Positions 43,464 to 52,911 of a stretch of 64,000 nucleotides of DNA are shown here, in pieces. The position numbers and the translations under genes were made by a program. Below the pieces are notes generated by a model. It did no database searches. It saw nothing but the letters and a program-made list of their open reading frames with translations, and had not been told where the DNA came from. Origin of the DNA: an uncultured Bacillota bacterium. Lineage in GTDB: Bacteria; Bacillota; Clostridia; Lachnospirales; Lachnospiraceae. Where the stretch lies: positions 1-64,000 of the forward strand of contig CATWQE010000011.1 in assembly GCA_958352855.1 (NCBI GenBank). The letters run 5' to 3'. Position 1 is the stretch's first letter, and the number at the start of each line of letters is the position of its first letter.

Positions 43464-44186
43464 TTATAAAATCGGTTCTTTTGCAGGTGTTCCGGCTTTT
43501 CTTGGATACTGCTTTGGTGTTTTTTTCTTTTTCTCAACAACCACTAAGGTTCTTTCCATATCGGTTCCAAAAAGCTGAAAAGCTTCTGTCTTATCCAGCT
43601 TACCTCCTAATACAAAGATGGCCTTAGAAGCCTCTGTAAGCTCTTCCTGGGCCTTTCCTGACTTATAGGAGATAAAGTACCCGCCTTCCTTTACATAAGG
43701 CATACAAAGCTCACACAGGGACGCCAAACGGGATACCGCTCTTGATACACTTAAATCATACTGTTCCCGGTGTTCTGCCTTTCTGGCTCCATCTTCTGCT
43801 CTTCCATGCACCGTACAGATTCCTTCCAGCTTTAATTCTTCAATCACTGTATCCAGAAAATTTAAGCGCTTTTTCAATGAATCCAACAGGGTAATCTGCA
43901 AATGAGGAAAGGCAATTTTCAAAGGAATTCCCGGAAATCCAGCGCCGGTTCCCACATCAATACAGGTATGAAGCTTCGTCATATCCACTGCCTTTACAAT
44001 GGATAAACTATCCAGAAAATGCTTGGTAAGCACCTCCTGAAACTCCGTAATTCCAGTTAGATTCATAACCTTATTCCACTCTACTAACAGCTCATAATAA
44101 CGGATAAACTGCTCCTTTTGCACTTCTGAAAGAGCAATTTTATAGGCTTTGCATCCTTCTTCTAAAACCTTTAAATCATATGCCAT
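43464..44186 (-). CDS. rsmG: 16S rRNA m7G527 methyltransferase
   Basis: 240 residues. SAM-binding motif DVGTGAGFPGIPLKI near residue 73, with the FLDSLSIVKA segment upstream. Methylates G527 of 16S rRNA. Follows mnmG by 2 bases in the conserved origin operon. Basic C-terminal tail. Confidence 0.96.
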   Translation of the reverse strand: MAYDLKVLEEGCKAYKIALSEVQKEQFIRYYELLVEWNKVMNLTGITEFQEVLTKHFLDSLSIVKAVDMTKLHTCIDVGTGAGFPGIPLKIAFPHLQITLLDSLKKRLNFLDTVIEELKLEGICTVHGRAEDGARKAEHREQYDLSVSRAVSRLASLCELCMPYVKEGGYFISYKSGKAQEELTEASKAIFVLGGKLDKTEAFQLFGTDMERTLVVVEKKKKTPKQYPRKAGTPAKEPIL

Positions 44187-44188
44187 AG

Positions 44189-46069
44189 TTATCTCCTTCT
44201 ATAGGATTCCATATACACCAGAAGCACAGAAATATCCGCAGGAGAAACCCCTGCAATTCTGGAAGCCTGACCAATAGAAACCGGTCTGTATGCCTTTAAT
44301 TTCTGTTTTGCCTCTATACGAAGTCCACTGATTTCATCATAATCTAATGTCTCTGGAAGTCTCTTTGTCTCCAGCTTTTTAAAACCTTCTACCTGCTTTA
44401 ACTGTCTCTTAATATAACCATCATACTTGATATTAATGTTTACCTGCTCCCTTACATCCTCCGGTAATTCCGGTCTTTTTTTATCTAAAGGAGCCACAAT
44501 ATCATAGGATAATTCCGGTCTTCGTATTAAATCTGCCAGAGAAATTCCATTCTTTAATGGCGTACTTTCATACTGTTTTAAAAGCTGCTGAACCTCTGGA
44601 ACTGCCCCTACATGAACATGCTCCATACGCTCTGCTTCTTCCCTGATTTTCTCTTCTTTCCACTGAATATAATCATATTGTTCCTGGGTAATTAATCCTA
44701 CTTCATACCCTTTTTTCCGCAGTCTTAAATCTGCATTATCCTGTCTTAAAAGCAGTCTGTATTCCGCCCGGCTGGTCATCATTCGATATGGCTCATGGTT
44801 CTCTTTTGTTACCAAATCATCAATTAAAACACCAATATAAGCCTCTGAACGATCCAGAATTAACTGCTCTTTTCCCAGAATTTTCATTGCTGCATTAATA
44901 CCAGCTACCAGCCCCTGGGCTGCCGCTTCTTCATATCCTGAACTTCCATTAAACTGTCCGCCAGAGAACAAACCTTTGATATTTTTAAATTCCAGAGTTG
45001 GATATAGCTGTCTTGCATTAATACAATCATACTCAATAGCATAGGCATTTCTCACGATTTTTACATGCTCCAGTCCCTTAACAGAACGGTACATTTCATA
45101 CTGTACATCCTCCGGCAGGGAACTGGACATACCACCTACATACATCTCATTTGTATCTAATCCTTCCGGTTCAATAAATACCTGATGGCGGTTTTTATCT
45201 GCAAATTTCACTACTTTATCTTCAATGGACGGACAGTATCTTGGACCTGTTCCTTCTATCATTCCAGAGTATAAAGGCGACCTGTCCAGGTTTTCTCTGA
45301 TAATCTCATGGGTTCTCTCATTGGTGTATGTCAGCCAGCAGGATGCCTGCTCAATCTGTACATCTTTCGGGTTCGTAGAGAAGGAAAATGGCACCACTTT
45401 TTCGTCACCAAACTGCTCTTCCATCTGAGAAAAATCTACGCTTCTTTTGTCAATTCGTGCAGGTGTTCCGGTTTTAAAACGGTACATTTCTACGCCTAAT
45501 TTTTTCAGAGATTCTGTCAGATAATTAGCTGCCTGCAGTCCGTTTGGTCCTGTATAATTGCTGATATCTCCGTAAATACACCTGGCTTTTAAATAAGTTC
45601 CGGTACACAAAACTACTGCTTTTGTATGATAAACAGCGCCGGAAAAAGTCTGAACTCCTGTAACAGCGCCACCCTCTGCCAGTATCTCTGTTACCTCTGC
45701 CTGACGGATGGTAAGATGCTCTGTATTCTCCAGTGTTCTTCTCATTTCCCTGGTATATGCCTGTTTATCCGCCTGGGCGCGAAGGGAATGAACAGCCGGC
45801 CCTTTGGACACATTGAGCATTTTGGACTGAATAAAAGTCTTATCAATATTCTTGCCCATTTCTCCCCCAAGAGCATCAATTTCTCTTACCAGATGACCTT
45901 TTGATGTTCCTCCGATGTTAGGATTACAGGGCATAAGAGCAATACTATCCACACTCACCGTAAACATAATCGTTTCCAATCCCAGACGCGCGCAGGCAAG
46001 AGCTGCTTCACATCCTGCATGACCGGCCCCTACCACAGCCACATCATATGTTTCTTCTAATACATTCAT
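44189..46069 (-). CDS. mnmG: tRNA uridine-5-carboxymethylaminomethyl modification enzyme MnmG
   Basis: 626 residues from ATG 46069 (the longer frame would overlap mnmE). FAD-binding GAGHAGCEAALA at the N-terminus, PCNPNIGGTSKGHLVREIDA with its Cys, and the C-terminal helical domain ending RIAGVSPADISVLLVYME. Works with MnmE to modify the wobble uridine of tRNAs. Confidence 0.97.
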   Translation of the reverse strand: MNVLEETYDVAVVGAGHAGCEAALACARLGLETIMFTVSVDSIALMPCNPNIGGTSKGHLVREIDALGGEMGKNIDKTFIQSKMLNVSKGPAVHSLRAQADKQAYTREMRRTLENTEHLTIRQAEVTEILAEGGAVTGVQTFSGAVYHTKAVVLCTGTYLKARCIYGDISNYTGPNGLQAANYLTESLKKLGVEMYRFKTGTPARIDKRSVDFSQMEEQFGDEKVVPFSFSTNPKDVQIEQASCWLTYTNERTHEIIRENLDRSPLYSGMIEGTGPRYCPSIEDKVVKFADKNRHQVFIEPEGLDTNEMYVGGMSSSLPEDVQYEMYRSVKGLEHVKIVRNAYAIEYDCINARQLYPTLEFKNIKGLFSGGQFNGSSGYEEAAAQGLVAGINAAMKILGKEQLILDRSEAYIGVLIDDLVTKENHEPYRMMTSRAEYRLLLRQDNADLRLRKKGYEVGLITQEQYDYIQWKEEKIREEAERMEHVHVGAVPEVQQLLKQYESTPLKNGISLADLIRRPELSYDIVAPLDKKRPELPEDVREQVNINIKYDGYIKRQLKQVEGFKKLETKRLPETLDYDEISGLRIEAKQKLKAYRPVSIGQASRIAGVSPADISVLLVYMESYRRR

Positions 46070-46091
46070 CTTCCTAGGCTTCCTTTCTTTT

Positions 46092-47465
46092 TTATTTTCC
46101 GGTACAAAATTTAGAGAAAATTTCATTTACCAAATCTTCTCCCACAGCCTCTCCAATAATACTTCCAAGCGCCTCATAAGCGTTCATTAAGTCAATGGAA
46201 TAAAAGTCTTCCGGCAGCCCCATATCAATGCTGTTTTCCACCAAAAGAATGCTCTTTTTTGCTTCTTCAAGAGCTGTTTTGTGACGCATATTAGTAATAT
46301 AAATTTCGTCATTAAAAGTAAGCTTTCCTGCAAAAAACAGCTCCTTAATCTGCTGCTCCAGACGGTCAATTCCTTCCTCTTCTTTGGCAGATATGGACAC
46401 AATGGGATGTTCCACTAACGCCTTTAAATCCTCTTCCAAAACCACTTGTTTCAGGTCTATTTTATTGAGAATGACCACTGCTTTTTTATCTCTTAGAAGC
46501 GCTATAATCTCTCTGTCATTTTCATCTAAAGGAATGGAAGCATCCACCACATACAGGATTAAGTCTGCATCTTTTGCATTCTCAATGGCCTTCCCTACTC
46601 CGATTTTTTCTACCACATCTTCTGTACTGCGAATCCCCGCTGTATCCATCATACGAAGGGAAATTCCATGAAGAACAATGGTCTCTTCCAGAATATCTCT
46701 GGTGGTTCCTGCAATGTCTGTAACAATAGCTCTTTCCTCTCCCACAAGGGTATTTAACAGTGAGGATTTTCCTGCATTTGGTTTTCCTACAATAACCGTT
46801 TTGATACCCTCTTTCATAAGTTTTCCTTCTCTTACGGTATCTAAAAGCCGGTCTAATTTACCTTTTATAAGCTCTGTTTCACCTCTTAAAGTATCTCCAT
46901 ATCCATCAATACTGATGTGCTCCGGATCGTCTAAAGCAGACTCAATATACGCAATCTGATAAATAATCTGCTCTCTGATTTCCCGAATAATTCTCTGGAT
47001 ATTTCCTCTTAACTGGCTTACAGAACTCTTTAGCGCATACTCATTTTGTGCATTAATTACATCAATTACAGCCTCTGCCTGAGACAAATCAATTCTTCCA
47101 TTTAAGAAAGCCCGCTTCGTAAATTCTCCAGGTTCTGCCGGTCTTGCTCCATACTTTATTACAGTTTCCAGCACGCGTTTCATAGCCAGAACGCCCCCAT
47201 GGCAGTCAATTTCTACTGTATCTTCCCCTGTATAGCTTCTGGGTCCATCCATAACCATGACCAAAACTTCATCAATCAGCTCCTCTTCGTCCCATATAAA
47301 ACCATAATTTATAGTATGAGAAGCCACCTTTTCTATCTTCTTTTTTCCGCCTTTTGAGCGGTATATTTTCCCTGTAATACTTCTGCTTTCTGGTCCGCTG
47401 ATTCGTATAATTCCGATGCCGGATGCAGTCATGGCTGTAGCTACCGCAGCAATGGTATCCTTCAT
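46092..47465 (-). CDS. mnmE: tRNA modification GTPase MnmE
   Basis: 457 residues from ATG 47465 (AAGGAG 6 bases upstream). The N-terminal folate-binding domain is followed by an embedded G domain with GKPNAGKSSLLN, DIAGTTRD and LNKID, and the protein ends in FCTGK, the conserved Cys-containing C-terminus. Pairs with MnmG. A 108-base gap precedes it without visible features. Confidence 0.97.
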   Translation of the reverse strand: MKDTIAAVATAMTASGIGIIRISGPESRSITGKIYRSKGGKKKIEKVASHTINYGFIWDEEELIDEVLVMVMDGPRSYTGEDTVEIDCHGGVLAMKRVLETVIKYGARPAEPGEFTKRAFLNGRIDLSQAEAVIDVINAQNEYALKSSVSQLRGNIQRIIREIREQIIYQIAYIESALDDPEHISIDGYGDTLRGETELIKGKLDRLLDTVREGKLMKEGIKTVIVGKPNAGKSSLLNTLVGEERAIVTDIAGTTRDILEETIVLHGISLRMMDTAGIRSTEDVVEKIGVGKAIENAKDADLILYVVDASIPLDENDREIIALLRDKKAVVILNKIDLKQVVLEEDLKALVEHPIVSISAKEEEGIDRLEQQIKELFFAGKLTFNDEIYITNMRHKTALEEAKKSILLVENSIDMGLPEDFYSIDLMNAYEALGSIIGEAVGEDLVNEIFSKFCTGK

Positions 47466-47573
47466 ATACTTCTCCTTTTTTACCGAATATGAAAAAATTC
47501 CAGGCAAAAGCGCGCAAAGGATTTCCCTATTATTCACGCTTTCACCTAGAATAATATGTTACATTGTTTCTTC

Positions 47574-48389
47574 TTATCTGTTTTTCAGCTTTACAACTAC
47601 GTGACGGTATGGCTCATTTCCTTCACTGTAGGTTTCCACATAACGGTTTCCCTGAAGTGCAGAATGAATAATCCGTCTCTCATATGGATTCATAGGCTCC
47701 AGAGACACTGTTTTTCTGGTTTTTCTTACCTTATATGCAATACTTCTTGCCAGATTTTCCAGTGTTTCTTTTCTTCTGTTTCTGTAATCCTCTGTATCCA
47801 GTTTTACACGAACATATCCCTGTCTTCCCTTATTTACCACCAGACTTGTCAGGTACTGCAAGGAATCCAGAGTCTGTCCTCTCTTACCAATGAGAATCCC
47901 CATATCCTGTCCTACAAATTCAATATCCAGATTTCCTTCTGCTGCTTTGTAGTCCATTTTAATCTCTACTTCCAGTTCCATTGCTTTGAATACACCGCTT
48001 AAAAATTTCTCAGCTTCTGCCTTCATTTCAGCAATTTCTTCCTGGCTTCTCTCCGGAACTTTCCGCTCTTCTTTTGGCTGTTCCGGCTCTGCTTTGATTT
48101 CTCTTTTTACTTCTTTTTTGGGCTCTCTTTTAATTTCTTTTTTAACTTCTTTACGTTCTTCCTTTTTCACTGCCTTAGGCTCTTCTTTTACAGCAGGTTC
48201 TTCCACAGAAGGTGTCTCTTCTTTTTTCCGCGCTTTAATAATCGCCGGCTTGGAACCAAAGCCTAAAAAACCTGCTTTGCCTTCAGAAATCACTTCTATT
48301 TCAAGGTTTTCACTAAATGTTTCAAACTCAAGACTTGCTTTTGTAATTGCTTCGTCTACTGTTTTCGCTGAAAACTCTCTGAATTCCAT
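47574..48389 (-). CDS. jag: RNA-binding protein Jag/KhpB (EloR)
   Basis: 271 residues. Jag_N domain (1-52, with EAITKASLEFETFSE and GFLGFGSKPA), a Lys/Glu-rich linker (about 55-120), a KH domain with GILIGKRGQTLDSLQYLTSL and an R3H domain (RNRRKETLENLARSIAYKVR then PMNPYERRIIHSAL). Regulates cell elongation in streptococci. Located after yidC as in most Firmicutes. Confidence 0.95.
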   Translation of the reverse strand: MEFREFSAKTVDEAITKASLEFETFSENLEIEVISEGKAGFLGFGSKPAIIKARKKEETPSVEEPAVKEEPKAVKKEERKEVKKEIKREPKKEVKREIKAEPEQPKEERKVPERSQEEIAEMKAEAEKFLSGVFKAMELEVEIKMDYKAAEGNLDIEFVGQDMGILIGKRGQTLDSLQYLTSLVVNKGRQGYVRVKLDTEDYRNRRKETLENLARSIAYKVRKTRKTVSLEPMNPYERRIIHSALQGNRYVETYSEGNEPYRHVVVKLKNR

Positions 48390-48408
48390 ATTTTTTCCCC
48401 CTTAATTT

Positions 48409-49689
48409 CTATTTCTTTTTTCCTTTGTTCTTTTCGTCAAACGCAGCTACCATGTTTGCCTTTGATGCCAGACTTCCTGGTTTCGTCTTAGGAACAGAAG
48501 CATAAGATCCTGAAGTATTCTGAACCGAATTGCTTCTCTCTGCAATGGTTTTTCTCTGAGGTTCCTGGATATTGCGCACATTCATTTTGGCGTATTCACT
48601 GATATTCTGGGAAGTGATACCTCTTTTGGCTCTCTTCTTATCCATTTTCGCCTTGTTCTGTTTGATGAACTGTTCCATATCCATGTTATTTAAATGTCTG
48701 TTAATAATCAACTGCTGTACACTTCTGATAACCGCACCGATAATCCAGTAAATACCAATACCAACAGGGAATGTAAAGCAGATAAATGCTGTAAACAATG
48801 GCATAAAGAGGTTCATGCTCTTCATAGTTGCTTCCATGGAAGAATTTCCACCGTTTTTATTATCGCCGCTTGTTGCAGAAGGCATTAACTTCATGTTTAA
48901 CACCTGTGTAGCCCACGCCAGAACAGGAATCAAAATTGCCGCCAAAATCAACAGATAATGCTGTGTAGACCATCCGGACTGAATCAGCGCCCATGGGTTA
49001 TCTGCAATATTAAGTCCTAAGAAATTCTGCATTGGCTGCAGGGTATCTGCTGTTTTATCCAGGATATTTGCAAATCCCTGGAACTGACTTACATCTGCCA
49101 GTTTGTCCCACTGTGAAGGAGACAGGGCATACAAAAAGTCAATAACCTGATTGTTACTTAAATCTCCGGATAAGGGAATATAGGAGTTCTTAATTCCATT
49201 ATCCTGAACAAATTTCTGAATAATTTCAGAAAATCCACTAACCTGTGTAATGTGTGTAACTGCAGAATCAAACACATGTCTCATTCCGCTAATGTATCCC
49301 GGAATTTTAATAATAACCTGATACAAGGCAAAGAAAATAGGCATCTGAATCAACATCTGCAGACAGCTTCCTGTAGGAGAAACGCCATATTTTTCATAGA
49401 GCGCCATAGTCTCTTCCTGCATTTTTAACTGGGAAGCCTGGTCCTTTTTCCCTCTGTATTTCTTCTGAATACTCTGCAGCTCCGGACTCATAACTGCATT
49501 CATTTTTGCAAATTTCTGCTGCTTAATCTGCAGCGGAGTCATAAAGGCATAAATAATCACTGTGAAAATAATGATACATAAGCCTAAGTTATGGACTCCA
49601 ATACTATAAATGCCGTTCATCAGCCAGCCCATGACTTCGGCTACCCAATTTACGATTGGCATTGTACTTTTCGTTAGTAATACACCCAA
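48409..49689 (-). CDS. yidC: Membrane protein insertase YidC
   Basis: 426 residues. Five membrane helices with the YidC core (MTPLQIKQQKFAKMNAVMSP, then a cytoplasmic hairpin with QKKYRGKKDQASQLKMQEE and the SPTGSCLQMLIQMPIFFALY helix). The C-terminal tail is long and basic. TTG start at 49689 with GGAGG 8 bases upstream. A 155-residue periplasmic-side loop between helices 2 and 3 is longer than in Bacillus SpoIIIJ, as is common in Lachnospiraceae. Confidence 0.95.
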   Translation of the reverse strand: MGVLLTKSTMPIVNWVAEVMGWLMNGIYSIGVHNLGLCIIIFTVIIYAFMTPLQIKQQKFAKMNAVMSPELQSIQKKYRGKKDQASQLKMQEETMALYEKYGVSPTGSCLQMLIQMPIFFALYQVIIKIPGYISGMRHVFDSAVTHITQVSGFSEIIQKFVQDNGIKNSYIPLSGDLSNNQVIDFLYALSPSQWDKLADVSQFQGFANILDKTADTLQPMQNFLGLNIADNPWALIQSGWSTQHYLLILAAILIPVLAWATQVLNMKLMPSATSGDNKNGGNSSMEATMKSMNLFMPLFTAFICFTFPVGIGIYWIIGAVIRSVQQLIINRHLNNMDMEQFIKQNKAKMDKKRAKRGITSQNISEYAKMNVRNIQEPQRKTIAERSNSVQNTSGSYASVPKTKPGSLASKANMVAAFDEKNKGKKK

Positions 49690-49734
49690 CTCTGTATCCT
49701 CCTTCTTGCTTTGTCACCTCATATCTTCTGTCTT

Positions 49735-49944
49735 CTACGGTACAGGGTCATATCCGCCTTTTGAAAAAGGGTTACATCTTAATATTCTCCATGCAGCCAG
49801 AATACTGCCTTTTAATGCGCCATATTTTTCAATGGCCTCTAATCCGTACTGAGAACACGTAGGTATATAAGGACAACGTGTACTCTTAAGAGGGGACAAA
49901 TACTTCTGATAAAGTCTGATTAATTTAATCAATATCTTCTTCAT
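49735..49944 (-). CDS. yidD: Membrane protein insertion efficiency factor YidD
   Basis: 69 residues. Core motif YQKYLSPLKSTRCPYIPTCS and YGLEAIEKYGALKGSILAAW, with the CNPFSKGGYDPVP end. I prefer ATG 49944, although a GTG seven codons earlier is also possible. It overlaps the rnpA end by 20 bases, the usual arrangement. Confidence 0.93.
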   Translation of the reverse strand: MKKILIKLIRLYQKYLSPLKSTRCPYIPTCSQYGLEAIEKYGALKGSILAAWRILRCNPFSKGGYDPVP

Positions 49945-50299
49945 GATTCTTTTCGTTCTCTTCACTTTTTATAAGCTTATGGAGTTTCCCCAAGTGAAGC
50001 AGGGCGCTCTCCATAGAATGGAATCCCTGTTCTTTTCCATTCACCCTGACAACAACTACAATATCATATCCACAACAAAATTTTTCCTCATTGAGGCGGT
50101 AACTCTCTCTGATTAATCTGGTCAAATGATGTCTTACTACACTGTTACCTACTTTTTTACTTACGGATATACCTATTCTGTTGCGACCCAACTGGTTCTT
50201 TAAACGATACATAACCAGATAACGATTTGCATATGATGTTCCTCTTCGATAAACCTGTTGAAAATCGCTGTTTTTCTTTAATGATTCCGAATATTTCAT
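49925..50299 (-). CDS. rnpA: Ribonuclease P protein component
   Basis: 124 residues from ATG 50299 (AAGGAC 5 bases upstream). The family motif NRIGISVSKKVGNSVVRHHL and RLIRESYR is present. Protein cofactor of RNase P, cuts 5' leaders of tRNAs. Confidence 0.96.
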   Translation of the reverse strand: MKYSESLKKNSDFQQVYRRGTSYANRYLVMYRLKNQLGRNRIGISVSKKVGNSVVRHHLTRLIRESYRLNEEKFCCGYDIVVVVRVNGKEQGFHSMESALLHLGKLHKLIKSEENEKNHEEDID

Positions 50300-50369
50300 A
50301 CTCTGTCCTTTTTCGCAAAGAGAAGAAAAAGACCACAAATCTGCGGTCTTAAACTGTAATCTTTTTCTC

Positions 50370-50504
50370 TTAAGCTGACAATTTTTTTCTTCCTTTAGCT
50401 CTTCTAGCAGCTAAAACTTTTCTTCCGCCAGCACTGCTCATTCTAGCTCTGAATCCATGAACTTTGGATCTCTGTCTTTTCTTAGGCTGAAATGTCATTT
50501 TCAT
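50370..50504 (-). CDS. rpmH: 50S ribosomal protein L34
   Basis: 44 residues, MKMTFQPKKRQRSKVHGFRA followed by a basic tail ending RKKLSA, the complete L34 sequence. GGGAGG lies 9 bases before ATG 50504. First gene of the leftward origin operon. Confidence 0.97.
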   Translation of the reverse strand: MKMTFQPKKRQRSKVHGFRARMSSAGGRKVLAARRAKGRKKLSA

Positions 50505-50741
50505 ATTCAAGGCACCTCCCTTATATTATATGGACATCTTCCGATATTTTTATTCAGATGTCACTTCTAGTTATGCATGATAGAAAACATCATTTCAATT
50601 ATATTCACAAACCCGGTTCTCGTCAAGCATTTCTTTCATTTTCCTGCTGTTTTTCGGCTATTTTCCACCCATTTTTACTATCCACAGCCTGTACACATTC
50701 TTTTTGTGGATTTCTCCCTTTAACTATTTTTATCCATTTTC

Positions 50742-51072
50742 TTATACACATAGTTATTCACATTTTTTCAGCTACTTTGGTTTATCCACAAAATGTGGAT
50801 AATATGTGGATAACTTTCCCTATATATTCACATTATTTCTCCACATTTTCCAAAAAATCCTTATTTTTCAACGGTTTTCGACCTGTGGACAGTGTTTTTT
50901 TGCTTATACACATTACTCACATTTCCTGTTTTCCACATTCCTTCTTTCCTAACTCTTCCTCATTATCCACACCCTTTTTTCCACATACACACACCTCCTC
51001 TTTTTTGTTATTTTTTTAACGTATATTTAAAATCTCTACTTATATATAATAAGGCTTCTATACTTATCCACA
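50742..51072. promoter_or_regulatory. oriC: oriC part 1: DnaA-box cluster upstream of dnaA
   Basis: DnaA boxes (TTATNCACA type) at 50742-50750, 50754-50762, 50782-50790, inverted copies TGTGGATAA at 50794-50802 and 50805-50813, then 50904-50912, 50963-50971 and 51064-51072. Very A/T-rich stretches (51005-51060 and 51150-51190) follow and could be the unwinding element. The gene-free region 50505-51268 also contains the rpmH promoter area, which I cannot place exactly, and the inverted repeat ATGATTGA/TCAATCAT at 51189-51217 close to dnaA. Confidence 0.9.
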
Positions 51073-51268
51073 TAACCACATCTTTTTTTCTATAATTTCT
51101 TTGAGATTTCCACCGGGTTTCTTTAATTTTTCATTGCTTAAAAACCGTTTTTATTATATTATATAGATAATAATACATTTTTTTGCCTATGATTGAATGA
51201 GGAAATCAGTCAATCATATATTTTTTGTGTTCTAAAACGGCATATAATACAGATTAGGAGAATTGAAA

Positions 51269-52636
51269 ATGCACATAATACAGGAAAAATGGTCAGACAT
51301 CTTAAATATGATTAAAATTGAACATGACGTATCTGATGTCTCCTATTCCGCCTGGCTGGAGCCTTTAAAGGTCTACAAGGTAGAGGGAAATGTGGTTACG
51401 ATCATTGTCACCAATGGCAGTATGGCCCTGAGTTATATTAATAAGAAGTATATTCTGCCCTTAAAAGTTGCCATTGCCGAAACAACGGGCGAAGATTACG
51501 AAATTTCTCTGGTTTTACCTGAAGAAATTAAGGAAGAAGTGGTACAGCCGCCGGCTGCCTCTGCTGCTGCACCGGTAAGCCTGAATGAAAATATTGAAAA
51601 GGCAAACCTGAATCCCCGCTACACATTTGATACGTTTGTGGTAGGTAATAATAATAAAATGGCTCACGCAGCATCCGTAGCAGTTGCCGAATCCCCGGGG
51701 GAAGCTTACAATCCACTGTTTATTTATGGAGGCGTTGGTCTTGGAAAAACCCACTTAATGCATTCCATCGCACATTTTGTGCTTCAGAAAAATCCAAGCG
51801 CCAAGGTCTTGTATGTAACCAGTGAATATTTCACTAATGAATTAATTGACTCTATCCGTAATGGTAACAATTCCACCATGTCCAAATTTCGTGAGAAATA
51901 TCGAAACATTGATGTACTTTTAATCGATGATATTCAGTTTATTATAGGAAAAGAGTCTACACAGGAAGAATTCTTCCACACCTTTAACTCTCTGCATGGC
52001 GCAAAAAAGCAGATTGTTATTTCCTCTGATAAGCCGCCGAAAGATATGGAAATTTTAGAAGACCGGCTCCGTTCACGTTTTGAATGGGGTCTTATTGTGG
52101 ATATTTCTTCTCCTGATTATGAAACCAGAATGGCCATTCTCCGCAAAAAAGAAGAGCTGGATGGCTACAAAATTGACGATGAAGTCATTGAATACATTGC
52201 AAAAAATGTAAAATCCAATATTCGTGAGCTGGAAGGCTCCCTGAATAAAATTATGGCTTACGCCAATCTGGAACAAAAAGAAATCAACCTGGATTTAGCC
52301 GAAAAAGTATTAAAAGATATTATTTCTCCAAATCAAAAACGTATTATTACACCGGAACTGATTCTTGATATTGTAGCAGAACACTTTGATTTATCTGCCT
52401 CTGACCTGATTGGCAATAAGCGTAACTCCAAAATTGTCTTTCCAAGACAGATTGCCATGTATCTTTGCCGCCATATGACAGAAGTAACCCTGAAAAATAT
52501 AGGTAAAGTATTAGGCGGAAGAGACCATACTACGGTTATGAATGGAATTACAAAAATCGAAAATGAACTGGAAACCTCAGAAAGCACCAGGGAAGTTATT
52601 GATATTTTAAAGAAAAAAATCAATCCGGCGAAATAA
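51269..52636 (+). CDS. dnaA: Chromosomal replication initiator DnaA
   Basis: 455 residues from ATG 51269 (AGGAG 8 bases upstream; TTG at 51263 is the alternative). Domain I (1-80), a flexible linker rich in Ala and Val, then the AAA+ domain with GGVGLGKTHLMH and LLIDDIQF. Domain IV ends with GGRDHTTVMNGITKIENEL, the DnaA-box-binding signature. Possible -10 box TATAAT at 51243-51248. Confidence 0.98.
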   Translation: MHIIQEKWSDILNMIKIEHDVSDVSYSAWLEPLKVYKVEGNVVTIIVTNGSMALSYINKKYILPLKVAIAETTGEDYEISLVLPEEIKEEVVQPPAASAAAPVSLNENIEKANLNPRYTFDTFVVGNNNKMAHAASVAVAESPGEAYNPLFIYGGVGLGKTHLMHSIAHFVLQKNPSAKVLYVTSEYFTNELIDSIRNGNNSTMSKFREKYRNIDVLLIDDIQFIIGKESTQEEFFHTFNSLHGAKKQIVISSDKPPKDMEILEDRLRSRFEWGLIVDISSPDYETRMAILRKKEELDGYKIDDEVIEYIAKNVKSNIRELEGSLNKIMAYANLEQKEINLDLAEKVLKDIISPNQKRIITPELILDIVAEHFDLSASDLIGNKRNSKIVFPRQIAMYLCRHMTEVTLKNIGKVLGGRDHTTVMNGITKIENELETSESTREVIDILKKKINPAK

Positions 52637-52641
52637 CCGGT

Positions 52642-52910
52642 TTATCCACAACTTAAAGTGAATACTATGTGAATTATGTGTGGAAAACTTTAATACGGGT
52701 TTCTTCCGTTTTTTGCCCACATTTTTATCAACAGGCTTCTCACGTGAAGTTCAACATGAACCCACAAAGTTATCCATACTCACGAACCCCGTATTTTCGC
52801 GGGTTTCGAGGGTTATTCACATATTCACAGCCCCTACGGCTAATACTACGAATTTGTTAATCATTTATATTTTTATTTAACCACTCCAACCAGAAAGGAA
52901 GTTATACACA
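52642..52910. promoter_or_regulatory. oriC part 2: DnaA boxes between dnaA and dnaN
   Basis: Boxes at 52642-52650 (TTATCCACA), 52725-52733 (TTATCAACA), 52770-52778 (TTATCCATA), 52813-52821 (TTATTCACA) and 52902-52910 (TTATACACA, overlapping the dnaN ribosome region). A hairpin (CGAACCC...GGGTTTCG) spans about 52783-52810. Together with part 1 this gives a bipartite origin around dnaA, as in Bacillus. Confidence 0.8.
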
Positions 52911-52911
52911 C

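Noticed and set aside
46070..46126. Longer N-terminus for MnmG
   Set aside because: It would overlap mnmE and lacks family similarity before MNVLEETYD; start at 46069 used.
52738..52756. TCACGTGA core between dnaA and dnaN resembling parS
   Set aside because: Only the central 8 bases match; outer positions of TGTTTCACGTGAAACA are wrong, so I do not count it as a parS site.
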